A DNA stretch of 64,000 bases from Catenaria anguillulae PL171 (lineage: Eukaryota; Blastocladiomycota; Blastocladiomycetes; Blastocladiales; Catenariaceae): the NCBI GenBank assembly GCA_002102555.1, contig MCFL01000106.1, positions 1 to 64,000 on the forward strand, written 5' to 3'. Positions within the stretch are counted from its first letter, which is position 1, and each line of letters opens with the position of its first letter. The notes under the pieces are model-generated. The model saw only the letters and a list, made by a program, of their open reading frames with translations, was not told the origin of the DNA and did not search any database. This document shows positions 10,983 through 22,840 of this stretch, piece after piece. Both the position numbers and the translations under genes were made by a program.

Positions 10983-12178
10983 GAAGGCATTGTCACGACC
11001 AGCACACCAATGTGGTGTGTAGAAAGACACGTAAAGCTGGTGGTTCGCGACACCCTTCGTTTTCTGTTTGTTTCCCATTATTGCAGAATGTAGATCATCT
11101 GAAGGCTTGTTGTAGTGGCAAGTCTAAAGCGGACCACAATCCCGATTGCTCCAGGCGAGGGAACACTGAACGGGCAGATAAACCAACTTGAGTGGTACGA
11201 TGCACGGCGACAGGAGCTGCGATTAGGTCAGCGCAAGCAAACAACTGGCGTGCCAAAAGCCCAACCCCCGAGCGAATGCTTAAGCTTGCTCGACCGGCTC
11301 TACTCGGATCGGAATGACGGGATGGCGTGACACGTCTGATCGGAGGGACTCCCTTCAATTGCAATTGGTGGTTCGAGAACGATCATTGGTAACAAGTGCT
11401 GGTGGCTGATGGTCATGCGGTGCGGTGAATTCGAAGCAGAACAATGCCGTCAATGCGTGAATGACATTTCGTCATACATATATGTAATCATCGCAGCAAA
11501 AGGAAGGTGTCAGGATTGGCGCGAGAACAAAGTGAAACCGCGTGCGGCTGGAAAGCAGCGTTCCGGTGTTGCAGGTGGCCCATGCATGGCGGCAAGCCCA
11601 CTTGATGGCTGCCCACACAGGCATTTCGAATGGAGGCGAGGGTTTGCGTTCATCACATCGCAATTATTGCTATTCCCCCAACGTTGATGACCCGCTTTCC
11701 GTCCTGCAGTCGCAGTCGCCATCGCCGCCGTCCTCGCCCGACGCCCGACGCCCGCCCGAACCCGTCCCATTGCTGCCCGTGCTCGAACCGTCGTCAGCCA
11801 ATGTGTCGATATTGCGGGCCGCCCTCCCATTCATCCATTGGCTGCCTCTGCTTGTCCGCAATCACATCCCATGACCTTTTCGGCAGTCACGGTACTTGTC
11901 GAGCGCTCCGTTCCCCGTTCCCCGTTCCCCTCTCAGAGAACTCACTCTGATTGTCTGCAATTGTCTCGCACTGCGCATCTATCGCCTCTCGCCCACGAAT
12001 GCATGCACCTGCGCCCACCCGACACTTTCACTTTCACAGACTTGGTGCACTTATTTGCCAGACTCTCAACTCATTTCGAAAACCGTTTGTTGCCCCTCCC
12101 GCGCCCCAACCCGCTCCTGCTCCAAAACAACATTGCCCTTGTCTTTGGATCGCAATTGGAACTGCCGCCGCCCTCATC
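10983..12178. other. Intergenic / long 5' region of the C2H2 factor gene
   Basis: About 1.2 kb with several short overlapping ORFs on both strands, none with a recognisable motif. The 3' half is pyrimidine-rich (C/T runs at about 11690-11990) and open in the frame of the downstream gene from 11951. It is probably the promoter and 5' UTR of the zinc-finger gene. Confidence 0.4.
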
Positions 12179-15100
12179 ATGTCCTTTCCGCATTCGCAGC
12201 AGCAGCATCAGCAGCAGATGTATGGGCAGCATCAACAGCAGCCGCCACATACCATCCTGCAGCAAGGTCGAGGCCAAGCACAGTTCGTGGCACTGGCACC
12301 CGCCCAAGTTGTGCACGGTCCATCGTCCTCGTCCTCGTCCTCGTCCTCCTCGCAACCGCTGCCACCGACACCATATTCGCAAGTGCACCACGGCCATAGT
12401 GAGCAAGCGCTCATGAACCACCCGTCATCGGCGCTCTTGTTTCCTACCGAACTGTTCAGCTCGACTGTCCCACACCCGGCCCAGTCGCGGTCGCTTGTCT
12501 CGCAGTCGCTGTCGCAGCAGCAGCAGTCGCAGTCTCAGCAGCAGCAGCAGCAGCAGTCGTCCAATGCCTCACAGCAGCAGAGCCAACGGTCTGCATCGTT
12601 TTCGATTCCGCAGCCCGATACTGCGTCGCTTTCCCTGTTGCTGTCGAGTGGCATTCGGGATCCAAACGGAATGACGACCATCACTCCTCAAACGCAGCAG
12701 GGTTTGGGCTACCAGCAGCAGTACCATCGACCGCCGCGGATACCATCACCAGCTGCACTGGATCATTCAACAAGCTCTGCATTGACGGCCGACTTGTCGA
12801 CATCCTACCTGGATGACCTTGCGGGTCTTTTTGGGCCCATACCGCCACAAACGACTGCCGCCGCCGATGCTCCCGTTTCTGCCGCATGTCCACCAACGGC
12901 AACGCCGCTCGCCACTCAGGATCTGCAACCCAGCTCTCTCGTTCGCAAACCTCCAGCACCGGCAACAGAGCACCCACAACCGTCGCAGCAGGCGCAACAA
13001 TCATCCACCTCGGTTCCTGCCGACAACAAGGACTCGGTCGACGACCACCCTCTTCCTTTTGCCTGCCCGATGGTCTCTTGCCATCGCCGGTACAAGACTG
13101 TCAAGGCTCTCAAAAAGCACATTGTGGATCACGCCAATGCCCTCACCGGTGATGCCGACGATCGCGATGTGAATGGAGTTGTCGAGGAGGAGGATGCCAA
13201 CCCGATCGTCACGACGACAACATCAGGCGACGAGTCACTTGCGACCAGGACATGTTCCGTGTGCGGGCGCGTGTTCAAGCGCAAGTCGGATTGCCAGCGC
13301 CATGAGCGGTATGCCCCTCAGCCTCTCATGGTCTCCTGTCGACAGAATTTCTCTTTGCCTGACTTTTTCTCGTCACAGTTCACACACCAACGAACGGCCA
13401 TTCGCCTGTGCGACGTGTTACAAACGCTGGACACGCAAAGAGGGTTTGACCAAACACTTGCGCGAATCCGTGACTTGCCGAGCAGCGGAAGAGCTGCGCG
13501 TCAATGGCTTACTTTCTGGCTCGCCCTCGTCCACCCTCGTCTCTCCACTCTCGCAGTCGCCCTCAATTTCCTCAAGCTCGGGCTCGCCCTCATCCATGTC
13601 TCCGCCCGTGATCACTCGCCGTGTATCCGCAAATTCCAAACTCTTTTCTCCCCCACATGACCACCTGGCACCTCCTTCGTCCTCATTGGCACCGCTCTCC
13701 GGATCCGTCCCAACATCTCGCGCAATGCCGCTTCCCAGCCCGCTCGCCACCCCGCCTGCCGTTTCGCGCGCCCTCGCACAGGAATTCACGGCTCGCGAAT
13801 CGGGTGCACCTGAACCAGACGATCCGCAATCCACCACGTCTGCTGGTTCGCTCGTGCCTCCACAACCTACAGCCGAGTCCGCAGCCGGTGCGCAGCAGTC
13901 CAACTTGCTGTCGCGGCGAATGATGCGTCGACCGGCGTCCATGATGCACGACGCGTCCTTCATGATTGTCCCTCCACAAGCACAGCAGCCCGCAGCAGTG
14001 ACCAAGGTCGATGATCCGCTCTCGAGCCCAGGCGTTGCACGACTCGCCAGCCTGCGCATCCAACGCACAGAATCGCTCGACTTATCCACGACCGACCTAT
14101 CAAAACTCTCGGCATCACCTCGGCCGCCCTCGACCAGGGAAATCCAGCAGCCGCCCGCAAAGCGGCACGCAGGTTCCGGGTCGTCCGCCATCAATGTGCC
14201 CGGCGGGCCCGGATGGATGGGTGACACAGGCGCGCCCGAGCAGGCAGAGGTATTGGCCACGTCACCGCGGTCGCGCGGGCTGGCCAGGCACGTATTCGCA
14301 GATTTTACTCACGTTCCGTATGGCGCGAATCCAATCGGAACCACAGCACTTGCGCGTGCCCCACACTCGTCGGCGTCTACCGCCACCCCTTCGGCGACCA
14401 CCGCACCGACAAGCGCGACGACCACCACGACTGCGCGCGGAACGAAACGCCCGGCGTCGTGGTCGCTGCAATCCACGGCCGACGCGCTGCTTCGCGAAAC
14501 GCTGTCACGGCCGGACACGGGCGTTGCCGAACCGGCGCCGCCCATGGGCTCGCGCCGCGAAATGCTCGACTTCCCGCTCTTGCACATGATGGGTGGTGTT
14601 CCACACGGCTTTGGCGAAAGCGGATTCAGGCACTCGTTTGTGGGCGTGGCACCTATTCCGCCGAGCTCGAGCTCGGCGAGCGAGACAAAGTCGATCGTGG
14701 CCGGCACTGACTCTTCATGGACTGTGGACGCCAACGGGAACCCCTTGCTTGGTGCAAACCCGTCGTCGTCGTCGTCGTCGGCTGCCACGCTTGCCGGCGG
14801 AATGCTTTCGCACATTTCGTTGCCATCATTGACAAATTTGTCCATGCTCAGCCAATCGTCGTCGTCGGTCGCCGCACCTGCGGCTGGGACCACGCCCATG
14901 GGTCCTGCGGCGGCAAGTGTTCAGCCAACCCCACCACTGTCTGCGACCTCGTCCGATATCAAGTCCCCGTCGAGCTTCATGTCGTTTTCGCCCAACTTGG
15001 GCGGCACCGCTGATAGCACCACGCCCGGTCCGGGTGCGCGCAGAGGCGCAGGCAATTTGGTCCGGATCCCGAGCCACTTGTCGTATGCGAGCTCTTTGAT

Positions 15101-15629
15101 TGCGTCGCCTACTTTGGATTCGTTTGAAGGTGCAGCCGCCGTTGCAATGGCAAACGTTTCTGGACTGGGCATGGGCCAACAAGAGCAAGGCCAGCAGCAG
15201 CACGCACAACAGGTGCAGTCCTTTAGTCAGTCGCAGCCGACCATGCAGCACTCGCAACCGCCGCCGCCTTCCCTTGTGCAACAAGCGCCAGCGGGCCCGG
15301 GCCAACCAACCATGCTCAAGCTGCAGCCGATTGTCAACCCCGACGGCTCAACAACCATCCGGCTGCCTCCTGGGTTTGTACTTGCACCGGGCCCCCCGCC
15401 GCCTCAACCAAATGGATCTTTCAGTGCCAACTCAATGTCGTTGGCGCAACACCAGTTTGCGCCCGCGGCTGTCCCACAATTTGTCGTACTTCCGCACCCA
15501 CAGCAGCAGGATCAGCCTGGCCAGGCGCAGGGCCAAGCACACGATTTGTCGTCCTGGACGCAGGTGGTGCCGGGTTTAACGCAGGTCGGAATGATGACGC
15601 CGCAGAATGGGGCATACATGTTGCGGTAA
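12179..15629 (+). CDS. Large C2H2 zinc-finger transcription factor
   Basis: Exons 12179-13308 and 13379-15629, 1126 aa. The N-terminus is Gln/Ser-rich (low-complexity activation-type region). Three zinc fingers lie at about residues 298-430: FACPMVSCHRRYKTVKALKK...H; CSVCGRVFKRKSDCQRH; and FACATCYKRWTRKEGLTKH, the last closing with Cys (C2HC). The 70-bp intron splits finger 2 just before its final His. Splicing restores HERSHTNERPFAC, a classic inter-finger linker, which fixes the junction. The remaining 700 aa are Ser/Pro/Ala-rich with Gln runs, typical of fungal regulators. It is presumably nuclear; target genes are unknown. I chose ATG 12179 (MSFPHSQQQ). An in-frame ATG at 11951 would add 76 residues of unlikely composition. 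Confidence 0.85.
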
Positions 15630-15986
15630 ACTCGCGTGTCCGTATTAGATTCTTTTTGTTCCTTTTTTTTGGTTCTTTTGTTTGTTTTTCAGTTACCCCT
15701 CTTCGCGTTTTTCTTGCTTCATTCGCTTTTTGTATTGGCACCCCCGTGTTTCGCTCCGAGTCGGCTTGCCGTTTTGTACCAATGATTGTCGTTGAGTGGA
15801 AGTAAGTAATGATGTACATAAATGTATTATTGTCGTCATATTCGTAAGCAAGTGCAAGTATATATATGAACGTCGGCAGTCGTGTAAAAGAACAATTAGA
15901 ACAACCACAATGACAACCAAAATGAAAACAAGTCGCTTACCTTGTAGTCGGACACAATCAATCCCCGCTTGCATGTCTGAAACGCC
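15630..15986. other. Convergent intergenic spacer
   Basis: T-rich just after the zinc-finger stop (15650-15700), as expected for a 3' UTR/polyadenylation region, then AT-rich. It separates two convergent genes. No coding signal. Confidence 0.45.
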
Positions 15987-18121
15987 CTAATCCTTCTTGT
16001 CAGTGCCCATCCTGGCCCTCCGCCGCCTCTTACTCGATCCGCCCCCATTCTGCATGCGCTTGGTCAATCCCCGCAAACTCTTGCTTGCCAACTCTTCCCT
16101 ACTCAACGGCCGGTCCTCATCCGCATCCTCATCCGAATCCTCATTGTCACCTGTATTCGGCGCAACAATCTGCACCACGACCGCTGTGGGGCCGCGAAGA
16201 TGTGCATTTCCACCTGCCGGTGCGCCCGCCGACCCGGCGCCGCCGCCATTTGCATCCCTGCCCTCGGCCGATGTCGGCGCGGCAGATCCGGGCGCGCTTC
16301 CACTTGACCCGTTTCCATTTGCGCCAGCTGGGGCATTGGGCCCCGTGGGACTGGCTGACGCGAGCTTGGCGCGCGGATTGGTGGCGATTTGGTGCAGAAT
16401 CAAAAGGTCATTGACGCGTTCTTCGATGCTGGCCAGGTGCGACAGCAGCGCGTCGGCGGTCGAGGCGCCAGCGGGGAGTTTGATGTCGGCCATGATGAAC
16501 GGGTTGGTCGTGACGGCCGACGAGGCTGCGGGTTGCTGTGGCGAGGTGGGCGACGAAACGGCCGTGGAAGAAGCCGATGGACCAATGTTGGATGACGACG
16601 AGGCGGCTGGAGGGCCAGTCACGGCCGCGGCTGCTGCGGCGGCGGCGGCGGCTTCTGCGTCGTCAGCCGCCACAGGGGTCGTGGACGTGACTGTGACGTT
16701 ACTGGACCGGAACGCGTCAACGAGCTTGAGGACATTTTCGTACAGGCCCGTGACCATGGCCTGGATCTCGTCATTGTGCGCCTGCAATTGCATGCTCTTG
16801 TCCCTCGCATCTTGCAAATGCTTTTCCAACACTCGCAGACGTTTGTTGCGATTGACATCTGCGCGCTTGTTTTCGTCGTCCATGCCGTCGATTTGCCGCT
16901 GGATCCGCACAAGCTCCTCGCCAATCTTTTCCACCTCGTTGTTGACCTGGTTGACATAGTTGAAGAGCGAAAAGTTTTGCTCTTCCACGTCCTTGAACCG
17001 CTGCACGAGCTCGTCGAGCGATTTCACGCCCGTGACTTCTTGGATGTGATTGAGCACCTTTTCGTACGAGGCCACCGACACGTTGAGCACGTCTTGCGAG
17101 GACGACGAGGCTTTCGACAAGCCCGCACCAGGGGCGCCAGCCGCGGCACCTGCGCCGCCCTTGGGCTGTAAGCGGCCGGGCGAGTTGGAGGGCGAGATGG
17201 ACGAGGCGGTTGGGTCGAGCCCGGCACTGCCCAGAAGAAGTGCGCCTGCGTGACGGTCGGCTGCCTTGGTCGCAAGGAAATTGCGCAGTTTGCGGTCTTG
17301 CTCGAGCGTGCGGTCGAGTTCCTTGATTTCTTGAATGTATGCTTGGTATTCCTTTTCGGCTTTTTCCGACAGGATGAGGATTTTGGCTTGTGCTTCATCG
17401 CTGTAGTTGTGCCGAGTTGAAGCATGTCAAGTAAGACATCCAATAGTGGAAAGAACAGGTGGCATGTGGCGTACCGTGCTTCATAGGCTGCATTGGAACT
17501 CTCAATGATCTCGGCCATGGCCTTCTTTTGCTCGGTCAACTCACGCTCAAACTTTGTGTACACGGTATCAAACACCAACCGCTCCCTCCTCAAGTTGTCA
17601 ATCAATCCCCTGAATCGCTTGTTGTTGGCGAGCGCCCGGTTGTACTTGACGAGCGCCTGGTCCAGCCTGTTTTCTAGAATGCGAATCTGCTTTTCAATGG
17701 CAAGCGAATTGACCATGGCCGCATTCACGCCGCCCATTTGCTGTCGCTGCTTGGCCATGGCCTTATGAATCTCGTCCATTTCCTTGTCGAGCTCGCCAAT
17801 ATGCTCGGCAGCCGTCTTCATGCGCCGCTGATGCAAATCTGCGCGCTGGTGCAAGATCTCGGCCTTTTCGGACCCTGTCCCGTTGCGTTTGGTGTCTTCA
17901 ATGCGCCGCTGGGCTAGGGCCAGTTCTTGCAGCAAGTACTCGTTGTCACGGCGGAGTTTGTCGATGGCTGACCGCTGCTTTTTGATGAGCTGGCGGGCTT
18001 CTTCAGCATAGGATTTGCGCTCGGATTCCATGACGCGGAAGGTCCGCTGCAGTTTGGAGTATTCGAGCTCGACGGCACCGTCGTTGGCTTCGCCTGACGT
18101 GACAGATTGCGCGCGGCTCAT
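15987..18121 (-). CDS. Outer dynein arm docking complex coiled-coil protein (ODAD1/CCDC114-CCDC63 family)
   Basis: Exons 18121-17475 and 17400-15987, 686 aa; 74-bp intron, phase 2. The N-terminal two-thirds is long heptad coiled coil. The opening ELEYSKLQRTFRVMESERK and KKQRSAIDKLRRDNEYLLQE match the conserved start of CCDC114/CCDC63 (Chlamydomonas ODA1/DC2) proteins. A second conserved coiled coil is NHIQEVTGVKSLDELVQRF and EEQNFSLFNYVNQVNNEVE. The C-terminus is Ala/Ser/Gly-rich and ends basic (SSKRRRRARMGTDKKD). The family docks outer dynein arms onto axonemal doublets, so this organism should build motile flagella (zoospores). The start is the ATG at MSRAQSV; an in-frame ATG 60 nt upstream is possible. 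Confidence 0.8.
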
Positions 18122-19086
18122 GGCGAATGGTTCAAGATGGGATGGGTTGTTCAAGGCAGGGGATGTGCAGACAGCTTTCAACGGTTGGGCTCAAGGGCGG
18201 ATCTAGTGAATTGCATGAGGTTGCATTGGGTCAAGGTCCTGTTTGCTCAGGCATTTGTCGAGGTGAACTGTTAGGCATGATGCTTTCAGTAGCTGAGAAC
18301 AAAAATAGGGAACATCTTGAAGCACACAGGCAGTGACGCGTCAACAAAACAAAGGGCAACTTGAAGTGTATCCGTCTCCAAGGTGGAAATGTCGAGCGGC
18401 GGGATCGAACGAACATAAGTACAGCATTGAGATGAAGGTGAAGTGGTGAAATAGGTCGGGGGACGCATGTAGGCAAAGCGAATGCCTGGTGGTGGGGTGC
18501 ATCTCGGGTGTGTTTGGACCACCGCGTGCAAATGAAGAAGCCTTCTAGAGCGCGACGAGAGAAGAAGTCGAGAAGGCAGAAGGCGAGAGCGTGGCTGGCT
18601 CAGTCACCTGGCTCTTGTTCAGAGTCTTGTCTTGTCAGCAGACCACAGCCGCCAAGTCGATGGCACCATCAGCCATCAGCCAGCGAATTTCGAAGCTGAA
18701 GGCAAGAATCAATGCACGCTATCCATAGTATTCGCCAAAAAGTACTGTATGAAACTCTGAGCATTTGCCCCGCACCGGCTGCTGCCTTGATCTCCACTGC
18801 CCGTTTCGTTGTCGCCACCGGTCGTTGCCACTCTGCCTGGTACTCGCCGCATTGCGCCGCCCACCACCGCCGCTCACCAACCTCCCACCACGCAAACGCA
18901 AACGCTCCTTCCGGCCAGTGGCAGCCCGCACTCGCTCCACCCTTTACCCCGTACAATCACTTTGCATGCAAGCAGCCAGACTGACGCACATACTCGCTCC
19001 TGTTGCTGCTGCACACGTGCCTTACCCTGAATCCGTCTTTAGTTATTGATTCATCTGTCCTGCAATCCGAGAAACCTACCCCAAAA
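18122..19086. other. Divergent intergenic region (docking protein / Rab5)
   Basis: 965 bp between two divergent starts. No ORF with recognisable motifs. The right part is C-rich (18820-18960). It presumably contains both promoters. Confidence 0.4.
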
Positions 19087-20375
19087 ATGTCTGCCCCCGC
19101 CGCCGCCGCCGCCGCTGCCGCAACTCCCGTCCAGGTCAAGCTCGTACTCCTTGGTGGGTTTCTTCTCTTCACGCCGCCTGCCGATGCCCAAGCTTTGGCA
19201 GTGCCGATCCGGCGCGTCCATCCTACGGGCTAAGCGACCTCTGGCATCTTCTGCCCAACTGACATGCTCATTTACCCATGCCACTTGCCACTTGAAATCA
19301 AATAGGCCAAGGTATGTCCTCGCTTTCGTCGCGCACGTCTTTCCAATGCTCCATGAACTCTCACCGCTCCGTCTCATGCGCCTGTCCAATTGAATAGCCG
19401 CCGTCGGCAAGTCGTCGCTTGTGCTTCGGTTTGTTCGCAACGAGTTCCAAGAGAACCGTGAACCCACCATTGGCGGTGCGCCTTTTGCATTTGCTGATGA
19501 CCTGTTGGTTTCGATGTGCATTGCTGACGCACCCTGACCTTTTACTTCCGATTTTCTTGCTCAGCCGCTTTCCTGACGCAAAAGTGCAAGGTCGACGACA
19601 AGGTGGTCAAGTTTGAGATTTGGGATACAGGTCGGTTTTCATTCTCTCGCCTTTGCTATTTCGTCCATACCTTGTGCTTCCATCATCATGATTCCCTTGG
19701 CTCGTGGCATGGCCATCAGCTCGTCTCATGCTTGCGCCCAAGCCCGGAAATCGGACCCCACGTTCACTCGTTACGCAAACACGCAGCATCCCTCAAACCC
19801 TTACACGTGCTTTCCCCATCCATGTCACTCACCTCCCTCAACACCTATGCTCCACCATGACATTTTCCAGCCGGCCAAGAGCGCTTCCACTCGCTCGCGC
19901 CCATGTACTACCGCAACGCCCTCGCCGCCATTGTCGTGTATGACGTGACGTCGGCGCAATCCTTTGACAAGGCCAAGTCGTGGGTCAAGGAGCTGCAGCT
20001 TCAAGGAAACGCAAACATTGTCATTGCACTTGCAGGCAACAAGATTGACTTGGTCAAGTCCGAGGGCGAGAGCGTGCGCGAGGTGGCCGAAGACGAAGCC
20101 AAGGCATATGCACAGGAAACGGGCCTCTTGTTCTTTGAGACGAGTGCCAAGGACGGGACAGGCGTCGAGACTATTTTCAACGATATTGGTATGTGGCTTT
20201 TCACTCCCCTTTCTCATGTGTATGCGCTACTCACTCGCTCGTCTTGGTCGTGCCCACGTCTCGTATCACAGCCAAGAAGATTCCGTTTGAGCAGATTCTC
20301 GCAAAGAACAATGCACCCCGTCAAGGCGTCAACCTGCACGAGCCGCAGGCGCCTGCACCCAAGGGGTGTTGCTAA
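19087..20375 (+). CDS. RAB5: Rab5-family small GTPase
   Basis: Six exons: 19087-19153, 19306-19311, 19398-19475, 19565-19630, 19871-20188 and 20272-20375; 212 aa. All GTP-binding motifs are present: P-loop GQAAVGKSS, switch [33 protein letters not shown] and ETSAK. The C-terminus KGCC is a Rab geranylgeranylation site. Effector-region residues and AAFLTQ mark it as Rab5 rather than Rab7 or Rab11, so it should act in early-endosome fusion. The N-terminus has an Ala-rich stretch before VQVKLVLL. The first P-loop Gly and the following Gln come only from the 6-nt exon, so that microexon is needed for function. Total exon length is an exact multiple of three. The intron before exon 5 is long for this locus (240 bp). 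Confidence 0.93.
19306..19311 (+). other. 6-nt microexon of the Rab5 gene (gccaag)
   Basis: Flanked by an upstream AG (aaatag) and a strong downstream donor (gtatgt). With exon 1 ending in g and exon 3 starting cc, it supplies ggc-caa-gcc (Gly-Gln-Ala), giving LLGQAAVGKS. Skipping it keeps the frame but deletes the P-loop's first Gly. Confidence 0.75.
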
Positions 20376-22840
20376 ACTGTGCCGTGCCGTCAGTCGAGCT
20401 GTTTTTTGGTTTTTTTTTTTTGTTAAGCTTTGTTGCCGGTTCCTTGTCCTTTTCCCTCCTTTCGATCAAACCCCCGCTCCTCTCTGTCATTTGCCTGCCC
20501 GAGCATTTTCTCTTCATGGCGGATCTCTCCTTCTCTCCCTCCCTTTTTCCTTGATTATGTATTCTCGTTTCTCTCCCGGCTGCGCGTCTCCTCGCACGGA
20601 TTCGTATTCGCTCTCCACCCTTCTGATTCGTTGCCTGCCACTCCTTTTGTCGTCTACTGTCGGTCATACGTTTACCGATTCATCTATGTACATTTGATTC
20701 ACTGTTGACTGTGGCAAATTGAGTCGTGCATCGTGCACTCGTGCTGAGACTTGTGTTCGCGGTGCTGCTTTCATGGATATCGTGCAAGCGTGCGCAAATG
20801 CAACCATGACCGCAGGCACCACTGTAAACCAGCTGCGAGTGATTGGTGCTTGGCTCTTGTAAGAACGGCACACTCTGTTTGAGGATTTACTTGGTAGCCG
20901 CCGACGCTGACGAGCCCATTCTCCTCCCTGGGTCCATGTTGGGCACAACGGCAATAGGCAGGAGCCACCCACGTCGTTAATCCTATACCGACCATCCACG
21001 CCGTGAATTCCGGCAGCATGCTTGTATGTACGTAGGCCGCCGACAATATGGTCCGCCAAGGGATTGACATAGACGGTAGCGTAGGTGCCTACCCGCCGCC
21101 GACGGACGATGAACAATCAATGGGGCGCGACATACCCCGTTAGCTTTGTAGGCACAGATGGTGTTTGGGGGTCAAGAACGGGAGAAGGAGAAGAGAGCGT
21201 TGCTGACGGGTGTCGACGCGATCAGGCACGGTAGGTGTGGAGAAACGAGGCGAGGGTCGGAAACGGTAAATGTCACATGTCGCGAGAGCGAGGGGCATGA
21301 AATTAATGAAATTTGACGGCATATGGGTCATGTGAAGTCGGAACCGGGAACTAACAGCAGCGTTGTCAGTTCATTTATTTATGCAACAACAGAGCGTTGG
21401 TATACAGGTCTAGCTTCCGTGAGCTCGACGCGATGCTCCCGGAATGCAGCCCGGAACGAGCCGGAGCGCAAATCGTTTGTGCCTCGGGGGTTAAAGCATG
21501 GCGCCAATTGGACGGACGGGCGGAGCGTGGCCTATCGAAACACATGTGCTTCATGTGTTGAGTGGGGCACAAAGTAAGCGACAATAAAACGTCGCGATCC
21601 CATGGTCGTAGCGGCATATGTACAGCTCGGCCGCTTGGCCGATAACATGAGTAGGTAGCAGAAAGTCAGTGAGCACAGGTCAAGAGGCAGGTAGCGAGCG
21701 TCCTGTTTGGCCCGCCCGTCAATATGTACATACACGGCCAGTCTCACGACGCCGCCGTGAATGACCGAGAGCGCGTCAACATCCAAACCGTTCCGCAAGC
21801 TGTTCGCGTTGAGACATGCGGTCGGAACGGAACGGGGACTGAGCGGCGCAACATGCACATCCCCGCCATTTGCAATCCAATGAGCCGGGACAGGTGGACG
21901 TCACTGCCACCCACAATATGATCCGCGCGATAATGTGGAGTTAAAGATCGTGATCAGCCGTATGCCTTGTCTCATGTTGTTGCCTGTTTGAGCAAACGGC
22001 GCGTTGAGGCTCATTCCAGGTGATCATTCCGCTCCAGCAGATCCATTGTTCCGACGCGCTTCCCTGCAGTTTCCGACGGGTCCCGTCCCTTTCCATCTGA
22101 GCAAGCCTCGATCGCATCAGTTTGTTGTTTGGTGTGCCTTTTCATCAAGTGTGTCAACGAAGGGCCTGGTTCCTATCAGTCGTTGATAAGGGCTCGAGGG
22201 CACATGAGTGGCAGGGGCTGTGCACCATGAGAGGCGCAGAACTGGTAAGAAAAAATGCGTCATTGTTGCTTGGGCAACGTTGGTGAGGCCAAAGGTCGGA
22301 ACGAGGAAGCGAAAGTTGCCGATGTTTTGTTGATGTGGGCGGCCTCAAAAGAGCATGGTGCATGAGTGCGACGTCCAACGTTGAATGTGCTCACAGCTTC
22401 CACACCCGCATTCCTCATGTCGCTCGCTCATGACGATTGCCACCAGAAAAAGTATAAAACCAAAGCGATCCCCCATAGTTGGAAAGTTTACAAACCCGCT
22501 TTCCTTGACCGTAGTGCTTGGTTGAACGTCTATTCCCTTCGATTTCAAGCTCCAAACCCATCCCAATCCATTCCACCCCACTCCCGCATCCATTCCATCC
22601 TGTTTCCAACGTCTTGCGTCCGCAACCAAGCAGTATCTTGCTAGTTTCCAACTGGTCTCGCACACACTGTTGTCGTCGTTGTTGTCTTTTCTGTCCATTA
22701 TTCCGCTCCTTTCTTGCGTGTGTGTGTGATTTGTTGGATTCTCGCCCCGTGTTCCCCTTGATTCCCACCCCCACCCACTTCTCCCGCCCGCCGACCCCCT
22801 CACAATTCCAAATACAAGCGTTGCATCGTGAGACATCATC
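20376..22840. other. Long intergenic region without a confident gene
   Basis: About 2.5 kb. T-rich 3' UTR of the Rab5 gene to about 20560. A minus-strand frame (21116-20664) looks weakly protein-like (LADHIVGGLRTYKHAAG) and follows a possible splice acceptor, and a related ADHIVGG string recurs on the minus strand near 21930. No start, motif or full gene model could be supported. The end (22700-22840) is pyrimidine-rich and serves the next gene. Confidence 0.3.

Noticed and set aside
13418-14260. 280-aa minus-strand ORF inside the zinc-finger gene
   Set aside because: Shadow of the Ser/Pro-rich coding strand. The sense frame is fixed by three zinc fingers and the spliced linker.
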